DNA from: an uncultured Verrucomicrobiota bacterium
GTDB lineage: Bacteria; Verrucomicrobiota; Kiritimatiellia; Kiritimatiellales; Tichowtungiaceae
Direction of reading: 5' to 3'
Length of the DNA stretch: 44,860 nt
NCBI GenBank assembly: GCA_903831085.1
Contig: CAIKWE010000011.1
Coordinates: 1 to 44,860, forward strand
The first letter of the stretch is position 1, and each line of letters opens with the position of its first letter. Shown here piece by piece: positions 27,022-34,602 of this stretch. The notes beneath the pieces are model-generated. The model did not search any database. It saw nothing but the letters and a program-made list of their open reading frames with translations, and was not told the DNA's origin. The position numbers and the translations under genes are program-made.

Positions 27022-27101
27022 ACAGAAGGTAACAAAGGTTAACGGAGGATGTTCATAAAGCGTGCATCCACACTCCTTTGTTTTCCTTCGTTTCCTTCTG
27101 T
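27022..27101. repeat. ACAGAAGG inverted-repeat element, copy 1
   Basis: Left arm 27022-27038 (ACAGAAGGTAACAAAGG) and a longer right arm 27075-27101 (CCTTTG...CCTTCTGT) form an imperfect inverted repeat. It fills the whole gap between the mnmL-mnmD start codon and the pfkB-type stop codon. Copy 2 is at 28733-28811. Confidence 0.75.
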
Positions 27102-28069
27102 TAGGATTCTTCCATTTTGATTTGCGGGACGAGGACGGCGATCTGTCCGGGGTTCACAACGCCCGGCTCAATATTCATGGCGTTGGAGGTGCCGCAGGCG
27201 AGGCCGAAGACAAATGCCTCAACCAGTGAATGACCTTTGGCCAGCGCGTAGGCGGTTCCGGCGCTGACAGCGTCGCCGCTTCCGATCGGATTAAGCGCTT
27301 TAATCTGCGGAACGGTGAAGGTGTACGACGCGCCGGGAATAAACAGCATGGCCGGCGCTTTGCCCTGTGTAATGCCGACAGCGCCCGCACCCTGCGACAT
27401 CAGTTCTTCCGCCAGCTCTTTGATTTCGCCGGGTGAGGTCACCCGGCCTACAGTGCCGGTTTTTGTAGGCCGGGTGACCGCACCCGGCGTCTTAATGGTT
27501 AACGCCAATTCTTCCGCATTAATCTTCACCACGGCGGGACGGTGTTTCAGCGCGGCGAGCAGCGGCGCTCCATACGTATCGAGCAGAACCTTTTTACCGT
27601 CGGTCAGCGAAAGCAGTTCGGCGTAAATATTCTGCGGCGCATGCGGTGGCAGATTGCCGGAAAAAACAATGCGGTCAAAATCGCCTTGGAGTCCGGCGAA
27701 GGTTTTGACGAACGCTTTCCATTCGCTGGCGGAGAGCGGCGCGGTGTTTTCGACCAGCTCGGTGCAGCCGTCGTAGTCACCGGAAAGCAGCGTCTGACAG
27801 ATGCGGGTTTCGGCCTTGGTTTCGACCCAGCGGCAGGGAAGCTGTTCCTTTTCGAGCAGATCGCGGACAATATCGCCGTTGCTGCCACCGGCGAAACTCA
27901 GCATCAGCGGGGAGCCGCCGAGAATTTTGAGCACCTGGGCAGTATTGGTCGCCTTGCCGCTGGCGGCGATGGAAACCTTGCGGGCGCGGTTCACCTCGCC
28001 GGGCCGGAACGAGTCGTACTCGATCGTGCGCTGGAGCGCCGGAAAAAATCCACAGCAGAGTATTTTCAT
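27101..28069 (-). CDS. PfkB-family sugar kinase, 1-phosphofructokinase/tagatose-6-phosphate kinase type
   Basis: A 322-residue ribokinase-fold kinase of the FruK/LacC branch, phosphorylating a hexose phosphate with ATP. It shows the N-terminal strand of the family, the ASGKATNTAQVLKILGG motif, VFSGNLPPHAP, VVKINAEEL (the NxxE motif region) and the catalytic NPIGSGDAVSAGTAYAL with its Asp base. The substrate (fructose-1-P or tagatose-6-P) cannot be decided. An in-frame palindromic element encodes residues about 194-215, in a surface loop just after the NAEEL helix. No clear ribosome site precedes the ATG, and no PTS genes are adjacent. Confidence 0.88.
   Translation of the reverse strand: MKILCCGFFPALQRTIEYDSFRPGEVNRARKVSIAASGKATNTAQVLKILGGSPLMLSFAGGSNGDIVRDLLEKEQLPCRWVETKAETRICQTLLSGDYDGCTELVENTAPLSASEWKAFVKTFAGLQGDFDRIVFSGNLPPHAPQNIYAELLSLTDGKKVLLDTYGAPLLAALKHRPAVVKINAEELALTIKTPGAVTRPTKTGTVGRVTSPGEIKELAEELMSQGAGAVGITQGKAPAMLFIPGASYTFTVPQIKALNPIGSGDAVSAGTAYALAKGHSLVEAFVFGLACGTSNAMNIEPGVVNPGQIAVLVPQIKMEES
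27427..27489. repeat. In-frame double-hairpin palindromic element, family A copy 2
   Basis: Two 26-base arms (27427-27452 and 27464-27489) are complementary with one mismatch around an 11-base loop. Each arm holds a perfect hairpin: CCGGGTG-AGGT-CACCCGG and CCGGGTG-ACCG-CACCCGG. It lies in the PfkB-type gene and is read PGAVTRPT...VGRVTSPGE, matching the protein output of copy 1 in cheBR. Confidence 0.9.
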
Positions 28070-28078
28070 AGGAGAGAG

Positions 28079-28148
28079 TTAACCACGAATGCACACGAAT
28101 CGACACGAATAATTTTAACCATGGATGAACACGGGTTTACACGGATAG
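28079..28148. repeat. TTAACCACGAATG-type dispersed repeats (two units)
   Basis: Unit 1 (28079-28110) begins TTAACCACGAATG and carries CACGAAT three times. Unit 2 (28115-28148) begins TTAACCATGGATG with ACACGG repeats. Together they fill the gap between the hypothetical gene's stop and the kinase start. Similar strings are familiar from intergenic regions of many environmental bacteria. Another copy is at 28667-28699. Confidence 0.65.
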
Positions 28149-28149
28149 T

Positions 28150-28656
28150 TTACATCCTGCGGGAGTCGTACGCCCAATGGAGGAGGGCCTGGCGCTGTCT
28201 AGGGCGGCAGGAAAGGTCTCCAGGGGTGCAGTTTTTGTCGATCTGCGTAATGTGGCGGCGCATCGCTTTCCAGCGTTTAATCTGCCGTTCGTCGTCAGGA
28301 TGCCTGCGTCCGGCGTAGTAGCGGCAGTACCACTGAAACCAGCCGCGCGGGTCGTCGTCATCAATCCATCCCTTTTCACGCCAGTATGAAAGCGGCTTGG
28401 ATGCGTTGATTTTAAAATAGTTGAGTTTCGGGTCGCGCTTTTCGGGCGACAGCTTCGCCTTGGCGAACCACGACTTGGGAAATTCGGCGCGGCAGTCGGT
28501 CATGTACTTTCCGCCGAAGACCCCGAGTTCCAGCATTTGTTTGGGTGTCAGCTCCGGTTCAAACTCCGGATCAAAATTTTTCCCCGCCGGTTCCGTTAAG
28601 AAATAACGGTAATCCGTCTGCATCTTGTCGTTTACAATGACTTCGCGCGGCTTCAT
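28150..28656 (-). CDS. Conserved hypothetical protein rich in Trp, Tyr, Arg and Lys
   Basis: A 168-residue soluble basic protein with no signal peptide or membrane segment. Visible features are the N-terminal KPREVIVNDKMQTDYRYFLT, a GVFGGKYMTDC motif, and a C-terminal half dense in aromatic and basic residues (WFQWYCRYYAGRR, DERQIKRWKAMRRHITQI) that could bind nucleic acid. I have an impression of similar conserved hypotheticals but cannot name a family. ATG 28656 is preferred to an upstream in-frame start that would run through the repeat at 28667-28699. Confidence 0.7.
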   Translation of the reverse strand: MKPREVIVNDKMQTDYRYFLTEPAGKNFDPEFEPELTPKQMLELGVFGGKYMTDCRAEFPKSWFAKAKLSPEKRDPKLNYFKINASKPLSYWREKGWIDDDDPRGWFQWYCRYYAGRRHPDDERQIKRWKAMRRHITQIDKNCTPGDLSCRPRQRQALLHWAYDSRRM

Positions 28657-28666
28657 GGGGATAAAA

Positions 28667-28699
28667 TTAACCGCGAATGAACGCGAATGCACGCCAATG
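28667..28699. repeat. TTAACCGCGAATG-type dispersed repeat
   Basis: TTAACCGCGAATGAACGCG followed by AATGCACGCCAAT, related to the unit at 28079. It abuts the start codon of the hypothetical gene at 28656. Confidence 0.6.
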
Positions 28700-28732
28700 G
28701 GAATATTTTTTACCTACAACGGCGTATTATTT

Positions 28733-28811
28733 ACAGAAGGGAACGAAGGGCAACAAAGGAAGAAGCTGACAGGGGTGGGAATATCCTTCGTTTTCCTTTG
28801 TTTCCTTCTGT
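28733..28811. repeat. ACAGAAGG inverted-repeat element, copy 2
   Basis: Arms 28733-28759 and 28785-28811 (27 bases each, imperfectly complementary) around a 25-base centre, in the divergent gap before the pseudouridine synthase gene. The arms match copy 1 at 27022-27101. Confidence 0.8.
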
Positions 28812-28836
28812 GAAGTAAATCACTAGAAAGAACGCG

Positions 28837-29799
28837 ATGAAGCGGGAAATGGTTTTTGAAGTGCCTGAAACGGCGGACGGAACAGCGGTGGCTGATTTTC
28901 TCGCCGCGCGCTTTCCCTACCATGACCGGGCGGGTTGGTGCGACCGCATCGAGGCCGGGGCTGTGACAATTAACGAGAAACCATGCGTTTCAGAAACCTC
29001 GCTGCGAACCGGTGACCGGTTGAGCTATGAACCCGACAGCCGTCCAGAACCGCCGGTTGATTTCAATATCGTCATCATATCGGACGACGACGATCTTCTG
29101 CTGATTAATAAGAGCGGCAATCTGCCGTGCCATCCGGGCGGACGTTATTTCAACCATACACTCTGGGCGTGGCTGAAAAAGGAACAGGGGCTGGAATACT
29201 TCACGTTCGTCAACCGCATCGACCGCGAAACCTCCGGACTGGTTGTCATTGCGAAGAATTTCGCGACATCCGAAAACTGCCGCAAACAGTTTTCCGGACG
29301 CAAGGTCGTGAAGTGTTACCAAGCGCTGGTCGAGGCGACGGACTTTCCGGCGGAACTCGAAACTGTCGGATGGCTGGTTGCCGACACCGATTCCGCCATC
29401 CGCAAAAAGCGAAAGTTCATCCCAGATGGCGCGTCCGATACGCCGTCGTCTGCCGATGCCGAATGGGCGGAAACAAAGTTCCGGCTGATTAAACAGTGTA
29501 ACGGCATCGCGCTGATCGAAGCGGAGCCGCATACCGGACGGCTTCATCAAATCCGCGCCACGCTGCTGGCGCTGGGATACCCGATTGTCGGTGATAAACT
29601 GTACGGCGTGGATGAAACTCTTTTCCTGCGCTTTTGCAAAGACACTCTCACAGACACCGATCGCGCACGGTTACGTATGGAACGTCAGGCTTTGCACGCA
29701 TCCGGACTCAGCTTTCGCCATCCGAAGTTTGGAAAACCAGTCGCGATCGATCTCGATCTGCCTGACGACATGCAGCAATTGCTGATGACGTTGCTTTAG
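28837..29799 (+). CDS. RNA pseudouridine synthase, RluA family
   Basis: A 320-residue enzyme isomerising uridine in rRNA or tRNA. An N-terminal S4 RNA-binding domain (about 12-75) precedes the catalytic domain with NRIDRETSGLVVIAK (catalytic Asp129), CYQALVEA and HTGRLHQIRATLLALGYPIVGDKLYG. This matches the RluA/RluC/RluD family, but the target site cannot be assigned. The C-terminal part has a small extra segment (DETLFLRFCKDTL). It stands alone, divergent from the hypothetical gene. Confidence 0.92.
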   Translation: MKREMVFEVPETADGTAVADFLAARFPYHDRAGWCDRIEAGAVTINEKPCVSETSLRTGDRLSYEPDSRPEPPVDFNIVIISDDDDLLLINKSGNLPCHPGGRYFNHTLWAWLKKEQGLEYFTFVNRIDRETSGLVVIAKNFATSENCRKQFSGRKVVKCYQALVEATDFPAELETVGWLVADTDSAIRKKRKFIPDGASDTPSSADAEWAETKFRLIKQCNGIALIEAEPHTGRLHQIRATLLALGYPIVGDKLYGVDETLFLRFCKDTLTDTDRARLRMERQALHASGLSFRHPKFGKPVAIDLDLPDDMQQLLMTLL

Positions 29800-29832
29800 C
29801 GTGAATTGATGTTTTGCGCAAAGGGGACACCG

Positions 29833-29861
29833 TTGACTATTCTCAAAATGAATTTTATGGT
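29833..29861 (+). promoter_or_regulatory. Candidate promoter of the DUF2726 gene
   Basis: TTGACT (29833-29838), 17-base spacer, TATGGT (29856-29861). It lies 74 bases upstream of the ATG at 29935. Confidence 0.45.
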
Positions 29862-29934
29862 TCGGGTGTAATCCGGTTTGATAACTGCATATCGTTTATC
29901 AGTCTGATGTCCGTTTAAAAATGGATTAAATTTT

Positions 29935-30498
29935 ATGACACTACTTGGCTCATTGGTTCTCATCATGGCTTTCCTGTTTGGGGTCATCAAAATTTTTGAA
30001 CTGATGCGAGGGTCGAGGAAGGAAAAACGATCCGGAAACGGGAGCCATTCGGTTGCTCTGAGAAACTGGGAATTGCCAAAAGAAGAGCCGGAAGAAAATC
30101 TATACCGGTCGAGGCGGACGATTCTTTCACCCGCCGAACAGACTTTTTTCAAGGCGCTATACAAAGCCGCAGTGCCAGATCACGGAATCTCGTTGAAGGT
30201 TCGTGTTGCCGACATTTTGCAATCAGAAGGAACGGGTAGTGAATACATGCGCAACTTTGGCCGGATAAAAGCGAAGCATGTCGATTTTCTTCTCTACGAT
30301 GCAAAGACCTTCCAAATCACAGCGGCCATAGAGCTGGATGACAGCAGTCATAGGAGACAGGATCGACGGGAACGTGATGATTTTCTAAACGAATCTTTTG
30401 CAAAAGCCGGCATCCCGCTTTGCCGGTTTCAGGCAAAATCTTCGTATGATCCGTGTGAGATCGCAGAAAAAATCGGAATGAAACTAAGTCCTGAGTAG
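29935..30498 (+). CDS. DUF2726 protein with an N-terminal membrane anchor
   Basis: A 187-residue protein: one N-terminal membrane segment (about 3-22), a basic linker, then a DUF2726 domain (about 62-185) starting at LSPAEQTFFKAL. The domain carries KHVDFLLYDAKTF, AAIELDDSSH and AGIPLCRFQA, an arrangement like the restriction-endonuclease fold (Asp and Glu-x-Asp on adjacent strands). Nuclease activity is unproven for the family. The gene is convergent with the STE24-type protease gene and the stops nearly touch. Confidence 0.8.
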   Translation: MTLLGSLVLIMAFLFGVIKIFELMRGSRKEKRSGNGSHSVALRNWELPKEEPEENLYRSRRTILSPAEQTFFKALYKAAVPDHGISLKVRVADILQSEGTGSEYMRNFGRIKAKHVDFLLYDAKTFQITAAIELDDSSHRRQDRRERDDFLNESFAKAGIPLCRFQAKSSYDPCEIAEKIGMKLSPE

Positions 30499-30499
30499 A

Positions 30500-31729
30500 T
30501 CAAAATCTTCTCAACGCCTTAATCCGCTCCAGTACCGGCGGGTGAGAGTATTCGAGGAAAACTTTGAGCGGGTGGGGCGTGAGGTTGGAGAGGTTGTCCA
30601 CCGAGAGTTTTTTGAGGGCGCTGATCATTTCGCCGGGCGCTTTGGTGGTTTCGGCGGCGAAGGCGTCGGCTTCGTATTCGTGTTTGCGCGAGAGAATATT
30701 GCCGAGCAGTCCGAGAATCATGCTGATCGGCGCGTAGAGAAAGCCGAAGAAGATGAATCCGGCGTAAAGCGGCGTCCCTTCGATGCCGAACGCGGTGTAG
30801 AGTCCCTGTTTGGTGATGAAGAGCGACAGGATGAAGAGCATCAGCAGTGACGAAGCCAGCGAGATGACGATCCCTTTTTTGATGTGGCCGAGTTTGCAGT
30901 GTCCGATTTCATGCGCCAGCACGCCGACCAGTTCGCCGGTGGTGTGTTTTTCGATCAGCGTGTCGAAGAGGGCGATCCGTTTGGTTTTGCCGAAGCCGGT
31001 GAAGTAGGCGTTGGATTTGGTGGAGCGTTTGGAGCCGTCGATTTTGAAGATGCCGCTGAGTTTGTATTTTTGTGCGTCGGCGAACTCTTCGATTTTCATG
31101 CGCAGTTCACCCTCTTCGAGCGGGGTGAATTTATTGAAGAGCGGCAGGATGACGACCGGCGCAATGAACATAATGAAAAGCTGGATAACCGCCAGCGCGC
31201 CCCACGCCCAGAGCCAGGCGTTCGAGACGGTGTTGAATATCCAGAGGATGAGTGCGAAAATCGGCGCGCCGAGCAGGACGGTGAGGAGCAGTCCTTTGAG
31301 GATGTCGACGACGAAGGTTTTCGGGGTGGTTTTGTTGAAGCCGTATTTTTCCTCGATGACGAAGGTGTCGTAGATGCTGAACGGAATCCCGACGAGCTGT
31401 CCGAGCAGAATGAGTATTCCGCCGAAAACGAGACCCTTTACGATCATGCTAGCGGAAGCGGTCTGCGCGATGCCGTTGATCCAGCTGAAGCCGCCGAGCA
31501 GGATAAAGGCGATGGTGAGCGGGAGCATAATGGCCGCCTGAATCTGCTCAAAACGGGTGGTTTCGCGCAGGTAACGCTGCGATTTGGCGTATTTTTCCGC
31601 GTCGTAGATACCCTGAAACTCCGCCGGAATTTCCGTGGAGACGTTCCGGACGTTGAGCGTTTCGACAATCAGGTCGAGGAGCCAGTTGAAAATCAGCAGG
31701 GCGAGGATAAAGATCAGATATGCGTTCAT
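30500..31729 (-). CDS. STE24-like M48 zinc metalloprotease
   Basis: A 409-residue polytopic membrane protease. Zinc ligands are in VGVLAHEIGHCKLGH (HEXXH at about residue 272) and the downstream Glu in SRKHEYEADAFAAE. The long N-terminal membrane part (helices from about 5, 70, 98, 150 and 180) and the ILPLFNKFTPLEEGELR stretch are those of CAAX prenyl protease 1 (STE24), and the length is right for that family rather than the shorter HtpX. In bacteria it is likely a membrane-protein quality-control protease. AAGGAC precedes the ATG. Confidence 0.93.
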   Translation of the reverse strand: MNAYLIFILALLIFNWLLDLIVETLNVRNVSTEIPAEFQGIYDAEKYAKSQRYLRETTRFEQIQAAIMLPLTIAFILLGGFSWINGIAQTASASMIVKGLVFGGILILLGQLVGIPFSIYDTFVIEEKYGFNKTTPKTFVVDILKGLLLTVLLGAPIFALILWIFNTVSNAWLWAWGALAVIQLFIMFIAPVVILPLFNKFTPLEEGELRMKIEEFADAQKYKLSGIFKIDGSKRSTKSNAYFTGFGKTKRIALFDTLIEKHTTGELVGVLAHEIGHCKLGHIKKGIVISLASSLLMLFILSLFITKQGLYTAFGIEGTPLYAGFIFFGFLYAPISMILGLLGNILSRKHEYEADAFAAETTKAPGEMISALKKLSVDNLSNLTPHPLKVFLEYSHPPVLERIKALRRF

Positions 31730-31752
31730 GTTGTCCTTTTTTCTAAACTAGA

Positions 31753-31774
31753 GGGCGAAAACATGGTTTCGCCC
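31753..31774. repeat. REP-type palindrome, family C copy 1
   Basis: GGGCGAAA-ACATGG-TTTCGCCC, an 8-base perfect stem, followed by TTACAG. A sister copy (32203-32231) lies inside the RAYT transposase gene. It is located just upstream of the STE24 start and downstream of the RAYT stop. Confidence 0.8.
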
Positions 31775-31917
31775 TTACAGTATGTCTCTTTCGGCGATTA
31801 CATAGCCACCCGTACAGTATATCTCTTCCGGACGATTACATAGCCGCCCTTACAGTGTATCTCCCTCGGGCGATTACATAGGCGCCCTTACATGTCTATG
31901 GCGGCTACACGCCGCCC
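31775..31917. repeat. Tandem array of 37-38 base units
   Basis: Three contiguous units (31775-31811, 31812-31849, 31850-31887) share TTACAGTxTxTCTC, CGATTACATAG and a closing CxCCC. A shorter fourth unit (31888-31917) contains the hairpin GGCGGC-TACAC-GCCGCC. The units abut without spacers. The array occupies the gap between the STE24-type and RAYT genes and begins directly after the family C palindrome. Confidence 0.85.
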
Positions 31918-31920
31918 TTA

Positions 31921-32523
31921 TTACACCATCCACGGTTCATACATATATTCCTCAGACGGTTCGTGTACAGCATTTGTTCCAAGGTACAGTTTGTCCAGTT
32001 CCCATTTTGACGGATTGTTGCGGATGTATTTCCGGATGCGGTTCAATTCGTCATCGTCCCGCACAATGTGTTCCCAGTAATTGCGCTGCCACAATTTTCC
32101 GGGAAACGGTTTCCAGCCAAGTTGTTCAACCCCGCGGATGTAGGCCGTGGTCGTCATCCGTTTGAACCACGATACATATTGCCCCAATCCCCGGCGACGA
32201 TTCTGTAGGGGCGAAACCATGTTTTCGCCCCTTTCTGCGACAGGCAGACCGGATATGGATAAAATCCCATGGAAATGATTGGGCATTAGTACGCATTCGT
32301 CGCAATGAACATCCGGGTATTTTTCAGGCAGTTTTGTCCACCACGATAACACCATTTCACCGGCATCGTTCAGCGTCATGGTTTCACCGGCGATCTCGCC
32401 GAAAAACGGAATCCGGTGTTCGGTACACAGGGTCAGAAAATAACAGCCGGCAGACGAGTAGTCGTATTTTTGAAGCCGGATTGATCGGCGATGGTGTTTG
32501 TCGGGGTCGTACGGCACAAGCAT
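31921..32523 (-). CDS. REP-associated tyrosine transposase (RAYT, IS200/IS605-like)
   Basis: A 200-residue single-domain Y1 transposase. The HUH motif is in [11 protein letters not shown] (about residue 80) and the catalytic Tyr in [10 protein letters not shown] (about 118). The C-terminal block [20 protein letters not shown] and [13 protein letters not shown] is characteristic of RAYTs. ATG 32523 with AAGGGA upstream is chosen; the open frame running on through leuC on the opposite strand is not used. A family C palindrome lies in frame in the gene (residues about 97-107, GENMVSPLQ). Adjacent palindromes and the tandem array are its likely substrates. Confidence 0.9.
   Translation of the reverse strand: MLVPYDPDKHHRRSIRLQKYDYSSAGCYFLTLCTEHRIPFFGEIAGETMTLNDAGEMVLSWWTKLPEKYPDVHCDECVLMPNHFHGILSISGLPVAERGENMVSPLQNRRRGLGQYVSWFKRMTTTAYIRGVEQLGWKPFPGKLWQRNYWEHIVRDDDELNRIRKYIRNNPSKWELDKLYLGTNAVHEPSEEYMYEPWMV
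32203..32231. repeat. REP-type palindrome, family C copy 2, inside the RAYT gene
   Basis: CTGTA, then GGGGCGAAA-CCATGT-TTTCGCCCC with a 9-base perfect stem. It matches the copy at 31753-31774, where the flank is TTACAG, the complement of the CTGTA flank here. Confidence 0.85.
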
Positions 32524-32572
32524 TCCCTTTTTTATTGATGCGGACGGAGCAGAAAATATACCCTGCGTCGCT

Positions 32573-33973
32573 ATGAGTAAAACACTGTTTGACAAGATTT
32601 GGGATGCACACGTCGTCAAGGATCTGGGTAACGGCGAGGTGCTACTGTATATCGACCGCCATCTGGTGCACGAAGTGACCAGTCCGCAGGCTTTTGAAGG
32701 TCTCCGTCTGGCCGGCCGCAAGGTGCGCTGTCCGGAGCGGACTTTTGCCACAATGGACCACAATGTTCCGACGGACGAAAACCGGATGAACATTACCGAT
32801 CCGATCGCCAAGGCGCAGATTGATGCGCTGACGGAAAACGCGGCGGAAACCGGCGTAACTCTTTTTCCGCTGGGCGACGATCGCCAGGGCGTCATCCATA
32901 TCATCGGACCTGAGCAGGGTATCGTTCTGCCGGGCATGACGGTGGTTTGCGGCGACTCGCATACGGCGACACACGGCGCGTTCGGTTCGATCGCGTTTGG
33001 TATCGGCACCTCCGAAGTGGAGCACGTGTTGGCGACGCAGACGTTGCGCCAGACGAAGCCGAAAAACTATAAAGTGGAATTTACCGGCAAACTGCAAAAG
33101 GGCGTGACTGCCAAAGACATGGTGCTGAAACTGATCGGTATTATCGGCACGGCGGGCGGCACCGGCTGCGCGTTCGAGTTCTGCGGCGAAGCGATCCGCA
33201 GCCTTTCAATGGAAGGGCGCTTGACGATCTGCAACATGGCGATTGAAGGCGGCGCTCGTGCCGGTCTCGTTGCGCCGGATGAAGTGACGTTTAAATACAT
33301 TCGCGACGGAAATCGTCATTATGCGCCAAAAGGTGATGCGCTGACGAAAGCCGTTGCTGAATGGAAGAAACTTTATACCGATGAAGGGGCGAAGTTTGAT
33401 CATGTGCTGACGATTGACGTGAGCGATCTGGCTCCACAGGTGACCTGGGGAACCAGCCCCGGCATGGTGACGGACATTACCGGAAAAGTTCCGGCACTGG
33501 ACGCCGTTCCGGAATACAGTCCGGCGGATGTGCGCGCGGCGCTGGATTACATGGGTCTTGAGTCCGGCATGAAGATGATCGACATCAAGATCAACACCGT
33601 TTTTATCGGCAGCTGCACCAACGGACGCATCGAAGATTTGCGCGAAGCCGCCGCGGTTATCAAAGGCAAAAAAGTCGCCAAAGGTGTGCGCGTGCTGGTG
33701 GTGCCCGGTTCCGAAGCGGTGCGCTATGCCGCCGAAAAAGAACGGCTGGACCGCATCTTTGTCGAAGCCGGCGCCGAGTGGCGTTATGCCGGTTGCAGTA
33801 TGTGTCTGGCGATGAACCCCGACAAGCTGAAGGACAAGGAGCGTTGCGCTTCAACCTCCAACCGCAACTTTGAAGGTCGGCAAGGCAAGGGCGGACGGAC
33901 GCATCTCGTCAGCCCGGCGATGGCCGCCGCCGCCGCTGTGGCAGGTCACTTTGTAGATATCCGGGAGTTTTAA
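32573..33973 (+). CDS. leuC: 3-isopropylmalate dehydratase large subunit
   Basis: A 466-residue aconitase-family enzyme of leucine synthesis (2- to 3-isopropylmalate) with a 4Fe-4S cluster. The cluster cysteines are in [12 protein letters not shown] and in [10 protein letters not shown]. Further signatures are [15 protein letters not shown] and [21 protein letters not shown] 32573 fits the family start ([14 protein letters not shown]); no good ribosome site is visible. Partner leuD follows after 2 bases. leuA and leuB are not in the window. Confidence 0.97.
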   Translation: MSKTLFDKIWDAHVVKDLGNGEVLLYIDRHLVHEVTSPQAFEGLRLAGRKVRCPERTFATMDHNVPTDENRMNITDPIAKAQIDALTENAAETGVTLFPLGDDRQGVIHIIGPEQGIVLPGMTVVCGDSHTATHGAFGSIAFGIGTSEVEHVLATQTLRQTKPKNYKVEFTGKLQKGVTAKDMVLKLIGIIGTAGGTGCAFEFCGEAIRSLSMEGRLTICNMAIEGGARAGLVAPDEVTFKYIRDGNRHYAPKGDALTKAVAEWKKLYTDEGAKFDHVLTIDVSDLAPQVTWGTSPGMVTDITGKVPALDAVPEYSPADVRAALDYMGLESGMKMIDIKINTVFIGSCTNGRIEDLREAAAVIKGKKVAKGVRVLVVPGSEAVRYAAEKERLDRIFVEAGAEWRYAGCSMCLAMNPDKLKDKERCASTSNRNFEGRQGKGGRTHLVSPAMAAAAAVAGHFVDIREF

Positions 33974-33975
33974 TC

Positions 33976-34587
33976 ATGGAAAAATTTAAAACATTTACAG
34001 GGGTGGTCGCCGGTGTGGATCGCGCAAACATTGATACCGACGCGATTATTCCGAAGGAATACCTCAAGTCGATTAAGCGGACAGGGTTCGGCGCCGCGCT
34101 TTTTTCCGACTGGCGTTACAAAAACGACGGCTCGGATAATTCGAGCTTTGTGCTGAATAAACCGGAAACCGCCGGCGCGCAGGTTCTGGTAGCGCGTAAC
34201 AATTTCGGCTGCGGATCAAGTCGCGAACACGCCGTCTGGGCGGTTCAACAGTACGGCTTTAAGGTGGTTATCGCTCCGCGACAGGACGACGTTCCGGCCT
34301 TTGCCGATATTTTCCGCGGCAACTGCGGAAAGAACGGATTGCTGACGATTGAGATGACCGCCACGCAGGTGAATGAGATTTTCCAAGCATTGGAAAAAGA
34401 GCCGGGCGTTAAAGCCACGGTGAATCTGGATGCGCAGACCGTCATGATTCACGTAAAGGGCGGTGACAAGGTTTATCCATTCAGCGCCGATCCGGTGCTT
34501 CGGAACAAGCTGTTGAATGGTCTGGACGATATCGCCCAGACGCTCCAGTATGCGGCCGACATTGCGGCGTATGAAGCGCGGCACTAA
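33976..34587 (+). CDS. leuD: 3-isopropylmalate dehydratase small subunit
   Basis: A 203-residue swivel-domain partner of LeuC: DRANIDTDAIIPKEYLK, NFGCGSSREHAVWAVQQYG and the conserved FRGNCGKNGLL. Length matches the family. GGGAG overlaps the end of leuC and probably serves as its ribosome site. The TTTCCAA palindrome at 34380-34396 is read as FQALE. Confidence 0.97.
   Translation: MEKFKTFTGVVAGVDRANIDTDAIIPKEYLKSIKRTGFGAALFSDWRYKNDGSDNSSFVLNKPETAGAQVLVARNNFGCGSSREHAVWAVQQYGFKVVIAPRQDDVPAFADIFRGNCGKNGLLTIEMTATQVNEIFQALEKEPGVKATVNLDAQTVMIHVKGGDKVYPFSADPVLRNKLLNGLDDIAQTLQYAADIAAYEARH
34380..34396. repeat. TTTCCAA-N3-TTGGAAA palindrome, site 8
   Basis: Perfect 7+7 palindrome with spacer GCA, inside leuD, read as FQALE. 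Confidence 0.9.
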
Positions 34588-34602
34588 AACCGGGAGCGGC
34601 TT

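Noticed and set aside
31775-31917. Short regularly spaced repeats considered as a CRISPR array
   Set aside because: The units abut with no unique spacers, there are only three to four, and no cas genes are near. They relate to the adjacent REP palindrome instead.
32498-32572. N-terminal extension of LeuC to an upstream start
   Set aside because: The extra 25 residues have no family match and overlap the RAYT start on the other strand; LeuC homology begins at ATG 32573.
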